DNA of 42,909 nucleotides from an uncultured Eubacterium sp. (GTDB lineage Bacteria > Bacillota > Clostridia > Lachnospirales > Lachnospiraceae), in contig CATLIX010000028.1 in NCBI GenBank assembly GCA_949959185.1, positions 1 to 42,909 of the forward strand, in the 5' to 3' direction. Under the pieces are notes generated by a model. That model was given only the letters and a program-made list of their open reading frames with translations, searched no databases and was not told where the DNA came from. Numbering within the stretch: position 1 is the stretch's first letter; each line of letters begins with the position of its first letter. The translations under genes and the position numbers were made by a program. Positions 23,129 through 33,159 of the stretch are shown here, piece by piece.

Positions 23129-26100
23129 ATGAAAACAGCCAAAGAGAATTTTTCGGAAAAATCCTTATCTCAGAAAAGGAATCCCGTCCGTCAGAAACTG
23201 CTGTCGGTTCTGCTCTGCGCCTGCCTGCTGCTGGCGTCTCTGCCCATGGAAGGTTACGGTTCCGAAGTGCAGGCGGAAGAACCTCAGAAAAAGGTACTGT
23301 CTTTTTCTGAACTGCCGGAGGAAGTGAAATACCAGACCGTGGAACCGGGAACGTCCCTGGAGGAGTTGAACCTGCCGGAGACCCTGGAAGCGGTATGTGT
23401 TTCGGCGGGACAGGATAGTAACGTGAATCCGGAAACTCCGGATGTGAAAGGAACAGCTCCGGAAGGCGGAAGTCTGCCGGAAGAAATGCAGGAAGTTTCT
23501 CAGCATACAGAGGAAACAGAAGCACCGGAAGAAACGCAGGAATTTTCGGGTGATGGTAATAGTGAAGTTGAACTTCCGGCGGAACATGAAACGGAAGAAT
23601 CGGAACCTCCAGCAGAAAACGGGCCGGAAGAACAGCCGGAATCTCCGATTCCTGATACAGAGCCAGGTACAGGGGAAGTGCCGGAAGGAAATCCGGAGAC
23701 AAATCCGGATACAAATTCAGAAGAAACCGTTGTAATAGAACATGTCACATGGACAGGAATCCCGGCATATGACAGTGAGACAGAAGGGGTGTATGTCTTT
23801 GCGCCTGTGCTGCCTGAAGGGTATGTGCTGGCGGAAGGAGCGGAGCTGCCGGAGATTCAGGTGACGGTAAAGTCCGGGGAGAATTTAGAAGGGGAAGGAG
23901 CAGGGCAGGAAACGTTTTCCGAAGGGAAGAAAGAGGAATCCGGAACAGAGGAAGCACTGACGGAAGAATATGTGAGTGGAGCGGAAGAAAGGGAGTATGG
24001 AGTACGGGCTGTTTCTGAAACGAGAGAGATTAGTGATGGTGAGACCTGGGATAACCCTGTAACTTTATCCAATGAGGAACTTGTGATTAATGAGGGAGTT
24101 ACGCTGACAATTAACAATAAGGTGACTATAGACGGAACGGTCATAATTCAGGGAGGCGGGACGATTGCGAGGGGAGATGCTGATGCATGGATAGAAATAA
24201 CAGAAGCTGGCTCTCTGGTATTACAGGGGATTGTAGTAGATGGCAGAGAACATATCTCTTTTCATTATTCAATGCTGACTGTCAGTGGTGGAAAACTTAC
24301 AGTAGAAAATAACTGCAAAATCCAAAAGTGTATATATCAATACAGCTATCCTTTGGGTACGGTTTTCCCTTTGGAAGACAGAAAAGGAGGAGCGGTTTCT
24401 GTATTGGCAAATGCAACAGCAGAATTTAATGATTGTGTAATTGAAAATTGCTCGGCAAAATATGGCTCAGCGGTTTACGTAAAAGAAAGTGAGAACGTAA
24501 TCTTTCAGAATGCTACAATTACAGGATGCTATGGAGAGAAAGGAACCTGCTCTAAAGGAACCGTTCGTGTAGATGGCAATGACTCAACCATAATTTTCCG
24601 GGACAGTATAATAAAAGACTGTAAAGGAGAAGCGTTTTTGGCTTATAAAGTAAAGGCAGAGTTGCATGGCGTCAGAGTGGAAAACTGTTCTGGAACAGTA
24701 GGAGCATCTGGCGCGTCAATTGATTGTTCTGATAGTATCCTGACGTTAGACGAAGGCTGCATGATAAAAAACAACCGTAATGGGCATAATGTTGCTATAA
24801 GAGGAACAACAGCCATAATCCAGGATAGTGTTATAGTAGGAGTAGGAGCAGTAGGCTCCCAGGGATTTGTGATAGACGACGGTTCAAATGTAATTTTCAA
24901 AGGGAATACGATAAAAGACTGTGGGCGAGCAATGTATATTGTGGGGAGTTCAACGACAGTTGAGATTCAGGACGGTACAATAGAAGATTGTGGTGGCGCA
25001 ACTGTTGGGGCGATTACTTGTTCTAATAATGCTACTTTAAAAATATATGAAGGAACTTACAGGAATAACAGAAAAGGTAAAGAAGGATCCTGGGACTATC
25101 AAATGGGCGGAGGTTTTCTTGAGAATTCTAGTGCAACGGTATATATCTATGGCGGAACTTTTACTGGAAATACTGCCTCAGGAAAAACATTCCGAGGAGG
25201 GGCTATTTATCATAGCGGAAAAAAAGAGGCAAAAACATATCTGTATGGCGGGGTTTTTATGGGAAATTCATGTAATGCGGAGGGATTTGAGGGAAGCGGA
25301 GGAGCTATGGTTGCTTCGGGAAATTATAAATACCCAGGGGACAGGGAAAGCTGTTTTGAAATGTCCGGCAGCGTGAGATTTTGCGGAGATGGGACAGATT
25401 CCGGTGTGGATGGCATTTATCTGGATTCTGAAAATCCGCCGCGCCAGAAAATAGTAATCGGTGGCGCGTTGGATTATCCCATGACTGTTTATCTGAAAGC
25501 AGTGGAGCACTACGTGATTGCTCAGGGTACGGACGCCTATACTCTGACAGAGGAAGAACGGAAAAAAATATCTGTGGTTGATGTGGGTGGAAGTGGCAAA
25601 AACTGGGAAGTAAAGCTGGATGAAGAAAATAATCTGATTTATCTGACTGAACCGGGGACGGTGTATGAACCGCTCTCTGTGGATTTTTATTCCGGTGGAC
25701 CGGAGCTTCAGGGGCCGCAGCACATGGAGCTGAAATATGAAGAAAGTAATACGGTTACAACGCCTTATCTGAAAGAATTTCCCGGATGGACTGCTTTGGG
25801 ATGGAATGAAAGTGATGAAAAATATGAAAGAAGTATCTGGCAGAATAACAAATGTGTGTTGACAGCACCTGGGATGAAGTATTATGGGATCTATCAAAAA
25901 GACGTTACCCTTTCTTATGAACTTAATGGAGGAAAAGTTTCCCGTAAAGTAATTTATGAGTCAACCTGTTACGCTAACGTACATGAAGAAATTACCTATA
26001 AGGAAGCGGAGTTTTATCTTCTGGGCGGCGTAACAAAAACAGGCTATAATTTTATCGGCTGGAAAATGCGTGGGGAACCGGGAACCTTTTATAAGCCGGA

Positions 26101-28786
26101 AGAAAAAATAAAAATAACGGAAGATACTATACTGGATGCGGTCTATGAGGAAAAAGGAAAGAAAACTTTCCGGGCCAGTTTCTATTCTGGCAGTGCATGT
26201 CAGCCGGAATCCGTTGCAAAAACAGTAGCGGAAACCGCAATTAGTGCAGAGATTACATCTCCGTCCCTTCAGGATATGGAAGACTGGGAAGCGGTGGGAT
26301 GGAATGATAGCGCTGAGGCGTATAAAAGCGATATTGTAGCGGGCGAGCCCTGTATTCTGACAGAAGATATAACAAATTACTACGGAATCTACCGGAAGGA
26401 AGCCACCCTCACTTACGATTCTTCAGATAAGGAGATTACAGCCTCCGCAACCATGCCGGAGGCAAAGGAAGCCTCCTGCTACGCCAACGTCCATAAGGAT
26501 GAGATTACATATAAAGAAGCAGATTTCACCCTCCCGTCCGGGCCGGAGGTTTCCGGTTACATCTTTCAGGGCTGGAGTGAACAGGAGGACGGGAGTGGAA
26601 CACTGCATGAAGCAGGCAGTTCATTTTCCATACAGGAAAATACCACCCTGTACGCGGTCTACGAAGAAAAAGGGAAGAGAACTTTTACTGCTGATTTCTA
26701 TTCCGGGAATCCTCTCCGGATAAAATCGGAGAGCGACATAAGGGATGAAGACGCAACAGAAGGAACCGTTACAGTTCCCTCCCCGGAGACCATCACAGGC
26801 TGGACCTCCCTGGGCTGGAGTAAAAGCAAAGAGGCATATACAGTCGACAGTGACATTCAGCCGGGCCGGACCCTTACCTTAACAGCGGATAAAACAGAAT
26901 ACTACGGAATCTATGAAAAGAAAATCACCCTCACCTACAACGCAAATGGAGGGGACTCCACGCCTCCTTCGGAGACAGGGAAGCGGTACGCCAATGTCCA
27001 CGATACCATCGGGTATCAGGACCCGGAATTTGCCATTGCCTCCGCCATCCGCTGGGGCGAAGATACCTTTGTGGGATGGAACACGAAGGCGGACGGGACA
27101 GGAACTTCATATGAACCGGGAAGCACCAGGAAGCTGGAAGAGGACACCCTGCTTTACGCAGTATGGCGGGATTCCGCAGCCCCGGAACCTTCTGACCCAA
27201 CCGGCCCCACTGGGCCGGAACTCTCCGGGCCTGACGCCCCTGCCCCGGAGACAGCCCCTTACCGGGTGGAATACTACTGCCAGAACCTGACAGGAGAGGA
27301 ATACACCAGGATGGACAGTGACACAGAACTTCTGACAGGGACTGTGGGAATGGAAGCGGAAGCGTCCCGGAAAACCTACACCGGATTTACTCTGAACCTG
27401 TCCCACCCGTTGGGAAAATCAAAGGGAACCGTGGAAAGAGATGGAAGCCTGGTGTTAAAGCTGTACTATGACAGGCTCATTTATGAGGTGGACTTCAGCC
27501 TGAACGGAGGCCAGGGGAAAGCACCGGACACACAGCACATCCGTTACGGAGGCCTGCTGGAGCAGGTATCTGACCCGCTGCGGAGAGGCTATAATTTCAA
27601 AGGCTGGTACATGGATGATAAGGGACTGGACGGAGGAATCTGGGACTTTGAAAGCCCTGTGGAACACAATACGGGAACACTGAAAACAACCCTGTACGCG
27701 AAATGGGCGGACGAGCTGGCCCCTGCGATGGGGAAGGCTTCCTTCAGCAGGGGGAGCCGGGACTTCCTGGACTGGCTTATTCAGAAGGAAAGCATGGTGG
27801 TTACCGTGCCGGTCACAGAGGAAGGAAGCGGCCTGGAAAAAGCGGAATACCTGCTGGTGGCGGAAGACGGGACAGAGCAGGAGGGGCAGGCAGCGTTTAC
27901 AGAACTCCACACCATGACCGATACCATGGCAGCATGCGGAAGCTCTGCCGCAGTTATCCGGAGTATCCGTGGAGAGGCGGAGAGCGGGAGCTATGAGGCC
28001 CGGATAGCCATCGAGGAGGAATTCAGGGGGAAAGTATACCTGGCCTGTACCGATTATGCAGGCAATGTGTCAGCACAGAAGACATTAACGGCAGAAGGGG
28101 GAGGGGTGATTGTGGAGGACAATGCCCCGGAAATCCGCTTTGACGGAACGAAAGAGACCACGGGAGGGAAGCCTCTGGAAGTGAAGGTGGAAGTCAGGGA
28201 CAGTGAAGAAGACCGTGTGACTTCAGGGATTTCCGGCGTCCGGTACCAGGTGGACAGGAAGAAGAGCGTCAGCCTTCCGGAAGAAGACTTTACCGGGGAT
28301 TTTGCGGAAGTCTGTGAGTTCACGGTAAAGATAAAGGGAGAAGGGAAGCACACCCTCCGGGTGGAAGCAGAAGACCATGCGGGGAATGAAAGCGCGGCGG
28401 AAGTCACCCTGAACATCAGCGGAAGCAGGGAGGTGCCGGAGGAAGTACCGGCAGACCAAAATCCGGGGAATCCCGGAGGGCCTGGAAGGACCGGAAGGCC
28501 CCTGGGAGGGGAGCCGAAGACAGGGGACAGCACACAGATACAGATCTGTGCTACCCTGGCCATGATCGCAGGCTTTGGCTACCTGCTGCTGTACTTTGAA
28601 GGAGAGAACGGAATCACAGAGCAGGAGAAAGAGGAGATGATCCACCGAATCGTGACCTGGGCGAAACAGGGAGGGAGAATCCGGAGACTCCTTGGCCTGG
28701 CGGGAATCTTCCTGTTCCTTGCATACTACCACAGCATTGGAAAGAGTGTGGATGTGGAGTGGAAGGAAGTATACGGGAAGAACTGA
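23129..28786 (+). CDS. giant mosaic cell-surface protein (beta-helix plus Listeria-Bacteroides repeats)
   Basis: 1885 residues. An N-terminal signal peptide (RQKLLSVLLCACLLLASLP) leads to a Pro/Glu-rich acidic linker (~110-210) and a Gly-rich Ig-like segment. Residues ~310-760 show many short beta-strand/turn repeats with Asn ladders, typical of a right-handed parallel beta-helix. Three tandem ~165-residue units (~849-1347; shared words FYSG, LGWN, YYGIY, CYANVH, GYxFxGW, YAVYEEKGK) contain Listeria-Bacteroides/InlB-B repeats. A MucBP-like and another InlB-type repeat and Ig-like regions follow. The C-terminus has EPKTGDS, a hydrophobic helix (IQICATLAMIAGFGYLLLYF), a charged stretch and a second helix. 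AAGGAG sits 11 bases before the ATG at 23129. It probably binds host or neighbouring cells. The AT-rich beta-helix within a GC-richer gene suggests domain exchange. Confidence 0.85.
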   Translation: MKTAKENFSEKSLSQKRNPVRQKLLSVLLCACLLLASLPMEGYGSEVQAEEPQKKVLSFSELPEEVKYQTVEPGTSLEELNLPETLEAVCVSAGQDSNVNPETPDVKGTAPEGGSLPEEMQEVSQHTEETEAPEETQEFSGDGNSEVELPAEHETEESEPPAENGPEEQPESPIPDTEPGTGEVPEGNPETNPDTNSEETVVIEHVTWTGIPAYDSETEGVYVFAPVLPEGYVLAEGAELPEIQVTVKSGENLEGEGAGQETFSEGKKEESGTEEALTEEYVSGAEEREYGVRAVSETREISDGETWDNPVTLSNEELVINEGVTLTINNKVTIDGTVIIQGGGTIARGDADAWIEITEAGSLVLQGIVVDGREHISFHYSMLTVSGGKLTVENNCKIQKCIYQYSYPLGTVFPLEDRKGGAVSVLANATAEFNDCVIENCSAKYGSAVYVKESENVIFQNATITGCYGEKGTCSKGTVRVDGNDSTIIFRDSIIKDCKGEAFLAYKVKAELHGVRVENCSGTVGASGASIDCSDSILTLDEGCMIKNNRNGHNVAIRGTTAIIQDSVIVGVGAVGSQGFVIDDGSNVIFKGNTIKDCGRAMYIVGSSTTVEIQDGTIEDCGGATVGAITCSNNATLKIYEGTYRNNRKGKEGSWDYQMGGGFLENSSATVYIYGGTFTGNTASGKTFRGGAIYHSGKKEAKTYLYGGVFMGNSCNAEGFEGSGGAMVASGNYKYPGDRESCFEMSGSVRFCGDGTDSGVDGIYLDSENPPRQKIVIGGALDYPMTVYLKAVEHYVIAQGTDAYTLTEEERKKISVVDVGGSGKNWEVKLDEENNLIYLTEPGTVYEPLSVDFYSGGPELQGPQHMELKYEESNTVTTPYLKEFPGWTALGWNESDEKYERSIWQNNKCVLTAPGMKYYGIYQKDVTLSYELNGGKVSRKVIYESTCYANVHEEITYKEAEFYLLGGVTKTGYNFIGWKMRGEPGTFYKPEEKIKITEDTILDAVYEEKGKKTFRASFYSGSACQPESVAKTVAETAISAEITSPSLQDMEDWEAVGWNDSAEAYKSDIVAGEPCILTEDITNYYGIYRKEATLTYDSSDKEITASATMPEAKEASCYANVHKDEITYKEADFTLPSGPEVSGYIFQGWSEQEDGSGTLHEAGSSFSIQENTTLYAVYEEKGKRTFTADFYSGNPLRIKSESDIRDEDATEGTVTVPSPETITGWTSLGWSKSKEAYTVDSDIQPGRTLTLTADKTEYYGIYEKKITLTYNANGGDSTPPSETGKRYANVHDTIGYQDPEFAIASAIRWGEDTFVGWNTKADGTGTSYEPGSTRKLEEDTLLYAVWRDSAAPEPSDPTGPTGPELSGPDAPAPETAPYRVEYYCQNLTGEEYTRMDSDTELLTGTVGMEAEASRKTYTGFTLNLSHPLGKSKGTVERDGSLVLKLYYDRLIYEVDFSLNGGQGKAPDTQHIRYGGLLEQVSDPLRRGYNFKGWYMDDKGLDGGIWDFESPVEHNTGTLKTTLYAKWADELAPAMGKASFSRGSRDFLDWLIQKESMVVTVPVTEEGSGLEKAEYLLVAEDGTEQEGQAAFTELHTMTDTMAACGSSAAVIRSIRGEAESGSYEARIAIEEEFRGKVYLACTDYAGNVSAQKTLTAEGGGVIVEDNAPEIRFDGTKETTGGKPLEVKVEVRDSEEDRVTSGISGVRYQVDRKKSVSLPEEDFTGDFAEVCEFTVKIKGEGKHTLRVEAEDHAGNESAAEVTLNISGSREVPEEVPADQNPGNPGGPGRTGRPLGGEPKTGDSTQIQICATLAMIAGFGYLLLYFEGENGITEQEKEEMIHRIVTWAKQGGRIRRLLGLAGIFLFLAYYHSIGKSVDVEWKEVYGKN

Positions 28787-28800
28787 AGAGGGAATTTGAT

Positions 28801-29888
28801 GTGAAGAAGAAAAAAGGAAAGCTGATGTATATCATGCAGTGGGTATTTGGACTGCTGATGTTTGGAATGCTTCTGTATTTTGCGGCGGGAGAAATTCTGC
28901 TGCAAATTCATGGAGCGGAACTGGTGTTTGCACTTTTTGTGGGGACTCTGAGCATTATTATCATATTGTTTGGGAAGGTACTGCACCATTTTTACAGCAG
29001 AATGATACGACTGGAATATCTGGGCTGGGGCGCGTTTCTGCAATTGGTGTGTCTGATTATGGCCTAAAGGCTGCGCCAGTTTATGTTTCCCAATATTTCC
29101 GTGGCCTCCGGCATGGCCTTTTTCCCCGTTATGCTGATGCCCTGCCTTTTCTTCTTTATATCAATGAAATTCAGGAACGCCGCTATCAGAAATATTACGT
29201 TCCGGCAGGAACTCTGGTGGTGGGAAATCTGGCAGTATGTACCGGCCTGCAGTTTTTAAATATCCGGGATTTTTCGGAAACTTCGGTATATACCATGTGG
29301 GTGATTTTTCTGGCAATTTTGCTGGTGTGGATTACCATGTGCGCAGACATTTACCGGAACCGTATCAGACAATATCCGCTGTCGGCCGTTGGATTTCTGG
29401 CAGCGTCCCTGGCGGGTACACTGGAAATGGCGCTGGCGTATCAGCAGAAATTCACTCTGAACGGAATGATATTATGCATGGGACTGCTGATTTTCCAGAT
29501 ACTGGCGGTGGTCGAGACGGGACAGCGTGTATTCCGTATGGAGCGAGAAAAGCAGCAGGCAGTTTTTGCCGGGGAATTCAAAGACAGATTTCTGTTAAGT
29601 GTGTTCCAGGAAATGCAGGAAAATATTGACGCCATTAATGGCATGAATGAAAAAATACTGCAGGAAGGCCAAACCGGAATGGAGCCTTATGCAGCCGGCA
29701 TACAGAATGCCGGAAAGGCTCTGACAGGGCTGGTTGCAGATATGATGGATTTCTCCGGCCTGGATATGGGAAATCTGGAGCTTATCTCAGAAGAATATGA
29801 AACAGCCTCATTTATTGAGGAAGCTGTGCATGTCCTTCAGGAAAAGGCCGGGGAAAAACATCTGAAGAAGAAACCTGCTTCCGGATAG
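28801..29888 (+). pseudogene. broken sensor histidine kinase (membrane part and dimerisation region)
   Basis: From a GTG at 28801 the frame encodes several membrane helices (QWVFGLLMFGMLLYFAAG onward) and hits TAA at 29065; the same frame continues meaningfully after it (LRQFMFPNISVASGMAFFPV). Near 29143 a one-base shift moves the homology to another frame (LLYINEIQERRYQKYYVPAG, then more helices). A coiled helix and a kinase dimerisation-like region follow, ending LVADMMDFSGLDMGNLELIS, with the usual HEIRTP phosphoacceptor motif replaced by QEMQEN. The frame ends at 29888. One nonsense codon, one frameshift and loss of the active His make it non-functional. It follows the surface-protein gene by 14 bp. 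Confidence 0.75.
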
Positions 29889-30997
29889 GAGCCGTGGATT
29901 ACATCGCCAAACCTTTTGTGCCGGCCATTATGCTGCAGCGGGTGCGTAGAACACTGGAACTGGAGAATTACCGGAAAAATCTGGAGCGGATGGTAGAGCG
30001 GCAGCTCCGGAGAATTACCCAGCTTCAGCAGGATATTGTGATTACCATGGCAAATCTCATTGAGAGCCGGGACGGAATCACAGGAGAACACGTAAAAAGA
30101 ACCAGCGCCTATGTGAATCTGCTGGTCAGGAAAGTAAAGGAAAAAGGCCTTTACGAGGATGTACTGTCTCCCACTTACATTGATTACATGCAGAAAGCGT
30201 CGCCCCTTCACGATATCGGCAAGCTGACTGTGCCGGACCGGATTCTCCAGAAGCCCGGCGCCCTGACCAAAGAGGAATACGGTCTGATACAGCTTCATGC
30301 AGAAGAGGGAGGAAGGCTGATTCAGGAAAATATGAAGCGGATTGCGGAAAAAGAATTTGTGGACGTTGTCCGTGACATGGCAGCCTGCCATCATGAGAAA
30401 TGGGCCGGCGGCTATCCCCATAACCTGAAAGGTGAGGAAATTCCCCTGGCAGCCAGGATTCTGGCCATTGCGGATGTATTTGACGCGCTGGTATCGGAGC
30501 GTCAGTACAAAAAGGGCATGTACTTTCTGACGCTGTACTACGGAGGGATTTTCAGCCTGAGCCTGGGAGTGGCCAGAAAGGGAGACAAAACCATTGAGCT
30601 GATGGTGGACTGCGACCCCAATATTCCGGAAAAATTATATGGAGATGAAATCCGTATCCGTCAGGTTATCATCAATCTTCTGACCAATGCCATTAAATTT
30701 ACACAAAAGGGCGGGGTTATTCATGTAGAAAGCCAGTACGGGAACGGGACGGAATTTACAGTGGTGATTCCTCAGAAAACAGAATCGGAGACGCCCATTG
30801 TCCAGGTGGAGAACAGAGAAAATCTGCGGCTTTTATGTTATGTGCGGTTTCCGAAATTTGCCCATCCTTTTGTAACGGAAAGTTATTATGAGCTTATGGC
30901 AAATATAGGAGAGAATCTGGGTATTCCCTATCAGATCTGCCAGTTTCTGGAGGAAGTGAAACAGGAACTGTCCTCCGGCCGGCGTCTGCGCAGGTAG
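29888..30997 (+). pseudogene. chimeric remnant: receiver end + HD-GYP + partial HATPase + unknown tail
   Basis: The open frame starts with the very end of a receiver domain (GAVDYIAKPF, conserved Lys) without the rest. An HD-GYP c-di-GMP phosphodiesterase domain follows: SRDGITGEHVKRTS, HDIGKLTVPD, HHEKWAGGYP (shortened from the usual WDGxGYP) and ADVFDALVSERQYKKGM. At about 30520 it changes abruptly to histidine-kinase sequence (PEKLYGDEIRIRQVIINLL, TNAIKFTQKGG) that then jumps to YGNGTEFTVVIPQK, skipping both glycine boxes. An unrelated tail ends it. No sensible start codon or ribosome site exists. It reads as several deletions within a former sensor-kinase/response-regulator cluster. Confidence 0.75.
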
Positions 30998-31004
30998 CCG
31001 GCGG

Positions 31005-31232
31005 CGGTTTGCCAGAGCATACCTCCGCCGGGTTCTGAAACGGAAGAACGAAATTGTTCCGGATGTGGTGTTTCTGATTACTGCAGGCTGTTCCTATGAA
31101 TTCCAGCAGTTTCTGAAAACTGAAATTGAGCGGCGGATTCCCTGGAAACGGGTGGTGGTGAATGCTGCTTCCGCCACCATTTCCTGTAACTGCGGTTCCG
31201 GCGCTTTTGGAGTATTGTTTCTGCAGAAATAA
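31005..31232 (+). pseudogene. C-terminal gene remnant, possibly DegV-like
   Basis: In the frame shifted from the preceding ORF, codons 31005-31229 read RFARAYLRRVLKRKNEIVPD, VVFLITAGCSYEFQQFLK, then ISCNCGSGAFGVLFLQK and a stop. It probably continues the tail of the preceding chimera (LLCYVRFPKFAHPFVTESYY) after a frameshift. The final C-x-C-G-x-G-x-x-G pattern is reminiscent of the C-terminus of DegV fatty-acid-binding proteins, but this is weak. No start is visible. Confidence 0.45.
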
Positions 31233-31245
31233 AAAAGTCTGCAGA

Positions 31246-31308
31246 AACAGTTCAGACAGGTCTGCGCACTTGCTGCGCTGACCGTGAGAATATGATTCAG
31301 GAGAGCAA
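31246..31308 (-). repeat. R1 repeat, partial copy d
   Basis: ACAGTTCAGACAGGTCTGCG through GACCGTGAGAATATGATTCA matches the reverse complement of the right half of copy b (22890-22966). The other end is missing. It lies directly after the tyrS stop codon. Confidence 0.7.
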
Positions 31309-31316
31309 AAACAGTT

Positions 31317-32537
31317 TTACTCCGCCAGAATCTTGCGGAAATTCTTCTTTCCCTTTTTCAGCACGGCCCCCTCTGCAAATGCGGCAGGCTCATAGGAAGC
31401 CTTAATATCTGTTACTTTTTCACCGTCCAGAGAAACGCCGCCCTGCTCCACCGCCCGGCGGGCTTCGGAACGGGAGGAAGCCAGAGCGGACTTCACCAGC
31501 AGTCCCAGAATATCAATGGTTCCGTCGGTAAAATCGCCGCTGCCTAAGGTCACAGTGGGCATGTTTGCGGCATTTCCGCTGGAAAACAGCGCTTTGGCAG
31601 ATTCCTGTGCCTTTTTTGCCTCATCTTCTCCGTGTACCATTTTGGTCAGCTCAAAGGCAAGGATTTCCTTTGCAGTGTTGAGCTGGGCCCCTTCCCAGCC
31701 ATCCATTTTGTCAATTTCCTCCAGAGGAAGGAAGGTCAGCATCCGGATGCATTTCAGCACGTCGTCGTCGGCCACGTTCCGCCAGTACTGATAAAAATCA
31801 AAAGGCGATGTTTTATTGGGGTCAAGCCATACGGCCCCGGACTGGGTTTTGCCCATCTTCTTTCCTTCGGAATTCAGAAGCAGGTTGATGGTCATGGCAT
31901 AGGCGTCCTTGCCCAGCTTACGCCGGATTAATTCCGTACCGCCCAGCATGTTGCTCCACTGATCGTCGCCGCCGAACTGCATGTTGCAGCCGTATTTCTG
32001 GTATAAAGCATAAAAATCATAGCTCTGCATAATCATGTAGTTAAATTCCAGGAAGCTCAGGCCTTTCTCCATGCGCTGCTTGTAGCATTCTGCTGTCAGC
32101 ATACGATTTACGGAAAAATGAGAGCCCACTTCCCGCAGCACTTCAATGTAATTCAGTCCCATCAGCCAGTCCGCATTGTTCACCATCATGGCTTTACCTT
32201 CGGAAAAATCAATAAAACGGCTCATCTGCTCTTTGAAACAGTCACAGTTGTGCTGAATGGTTTCCGGAGTCATCATCTGGCGCATGTCGCTTCTGCCGGA
32301 AGGGTCTCCAATCATTGCGGTGCCGCCGCCGATTAAAGCGATGGGCCTGTTACCCGCCATCTGCAGGCGCTTCATCAGGCATAAAGCCATGAAATGTCCT
32401 ACATGAAGGCTGTCGGCTGTTGGGTCAAAGCCGATGTAGAACACAGCCTTTCCCTGGTTGATTAATTCTTTGATTTCTTCTTCGTCCGTTACCTGGGCAA
32501 TCAGCCCTCTGGCAACCAGTTCTTCGTATACGGTCAT
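31317..32537 (-). CDS. tyrS: tyrosyl-tRNA synthetase
   Basis: 406 residues. Class I synthetase that charges tRNA-Tyr. Motifs: [15 protein letters not shown] (HIGH motif, His45-His48), [13 protein letters not shown], the tyrosine pocket [20 protein letters not shown] (written in two pieces: [22 protein letters not shown]), [11 protein letters not shown] as the KMSKS loop, and a C-terminal S4 RNA-binding domain (~345-406). The ATG at 32537 has AGGAGG 8 bases upstream; the longer frame to 32567 does not. It is controlled by the T-box leader at 32764-33077, which lies ~230 bp upstream with repeat DNA in between. Confidence 0.96.
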   Translation of the reverse strand: MTVYEELVARGLIAQVTDEEEIKELINQGKAVFYIGFDPTADSLHVGHFMALCLMKRLQMAGNRPIALIGGGTAMIGDPSGRSDMRQMMTPETIQHNCDCFKEQMSRFIDFSEGKAMMVNNADWLMGLNYIEVLREVGSHFSVNRMLTAECYKQRMEKGLSFLEFNYMIMQSYDFYALYQKYGCNMQFGGDDQWSNMLGGTELIRRKLGKDAYAMTINLLLNSEGKKMGKTQSGAVWLDPNKTSPFDFYQYWRNVADDDVLKCIRMLTFLPLEEIDKMDGWEGAQLNTAKEILAFELTKMVHGEDEAKKAQESAKALFSSGNAANMPTVTLGSGDFTDGTIDILGLLVKSALASSRSEARRAVEQGGVSLDGEKVTDIKASYEPAAFAEGAVLKKGKKNFRKILAE

Positions 32538-32576
32538 AATGTTACCTCCTGTAATTGTTTTTATCATATAAGAGAA

Positions 32577-32763
32577 GAAAGCGGACAGGTCTGCTTCAAC
32601 TCCCTGAATCCCTCAATCATGAGAGACCTGGACGGTTTGCCGCGCGCGAACGGATTGCGTAGCAATAAATTTCTTCTCCGCGAGCTGCGCATCCTGGTTT
32701 TTCTTCTATAGGAAGATACTTTCACGCTTTAGTGTGACAAGGTCTTTCCTTTTCCTATAGAAG
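32577..32763 (-). repeat. R2 composite repeat between T-box and tyrS
   Basis: The hairpin 32703-32763 (CTTCTATAGGAAGATAC.../...TTCCTATAGAAG) is an R2 copy in minus orientation. Its neighbour on the tyrS side matches, inverted, the sequence after the hairpin at 38713-38785 (ATGCGCAGCTCGCGGAGA), and 32593-32620 matches, inverted, 2098-2127. So this is a full composite unit that now forms part of the tyrS leader. Confidence 0.75.
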
Positions 32764-32793
32764 AAAAAATCCCCGTCCTTCCAAAGGACGGGG
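32764..32793 (-). terminator. T-box regulated terminator
   Basis: CCCCGTCCTTTGGAAGGACGGGG (stem CCCCGTCCTT with AAGGACGGGG) followed by six T on the minus strand. Confidence 0.85.
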
Positions 32794-33077
32794 TATCTGC
32801 CCGTGTTACCACCTTAATTCACAGCCTGCTCGCACAGTCTGCCTTGTCGGGTGCCTGTCAGCACCTCTGCAAAATAACGGTTGCGGTTCCGTCACAGCCT
32901 ACTGACGGTATGTTCGGCATATGCATCAGCGCCGGCAGCATCCGTATTCGGTGTGAAGCTCAGGGAGGTATTCACATTAAGTTCTTCCTGCGCCTCTCAG
33001 CTTCCGGCAGCTCTCTGTAGGATTTCCTTACTGTTACTTGTTCCCGTCACAGCTTTTATTATGAATGATTTTAATTT
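32764..33077 (-). promoter_or_regulatory. T-box riboswitch (tyrosine type)
   Basis: Read on the minus strand, the leader begins ~33077. It has a stem I with the AGAGAG...CTGAGAGGC pattern, a candidate specifier UAC (complement of 32968-32970, context GAAUACC), the T-box AAGGTGGTAACACGG (complement of ~32801-32816) and a terminator. UAC is a Tyr codon, matching tyrS. Uncharged tRNA-Tyr would stabilise the antiterminator and allow read-through. A second GAATACGG further down is an alternative specifier, also UAC. Confidence 0.88.
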
Positions 33078-33083
33078 ATGCCA

Positions 33084-33112
33084 ATTATAGGCGGGAACAG
33101 GGGATTTGTCAA
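33084..33112 (-). promoter_or_regulatory. promoter of the tyrS T-box leader
   Basis: On the minus strand: TTGACA (33112-33107), 17 bp, then TATAAT (33089-33084), both consensus. Start expected near 33077. Confidence 0.85.
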
Positions 33113-33159
33113 GAGAAAAGATAGTATAAATTTATTCCGGCTTCAGTGTCTTCTGCCGC

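Noticed and set aside
28505-28525. PKTGD in the giant surface protein as a classic sortase LPXTG signal
   Set aside because: The residue before it is Glu, not Leu, and the sequence after the helix continues for ~70 residues with a second helix. A sortase role is possible but not supported enough to call.
28759-29067. Separate 102-residue membrane protein overlapping the end of the surface-protein gene
   Set aside because: Homology continues in the same frame past the stop at 29065, so it is the front of a broken sensor kinase. Its upstream ATG lies inside the surface-protein gene without a ribosome site.
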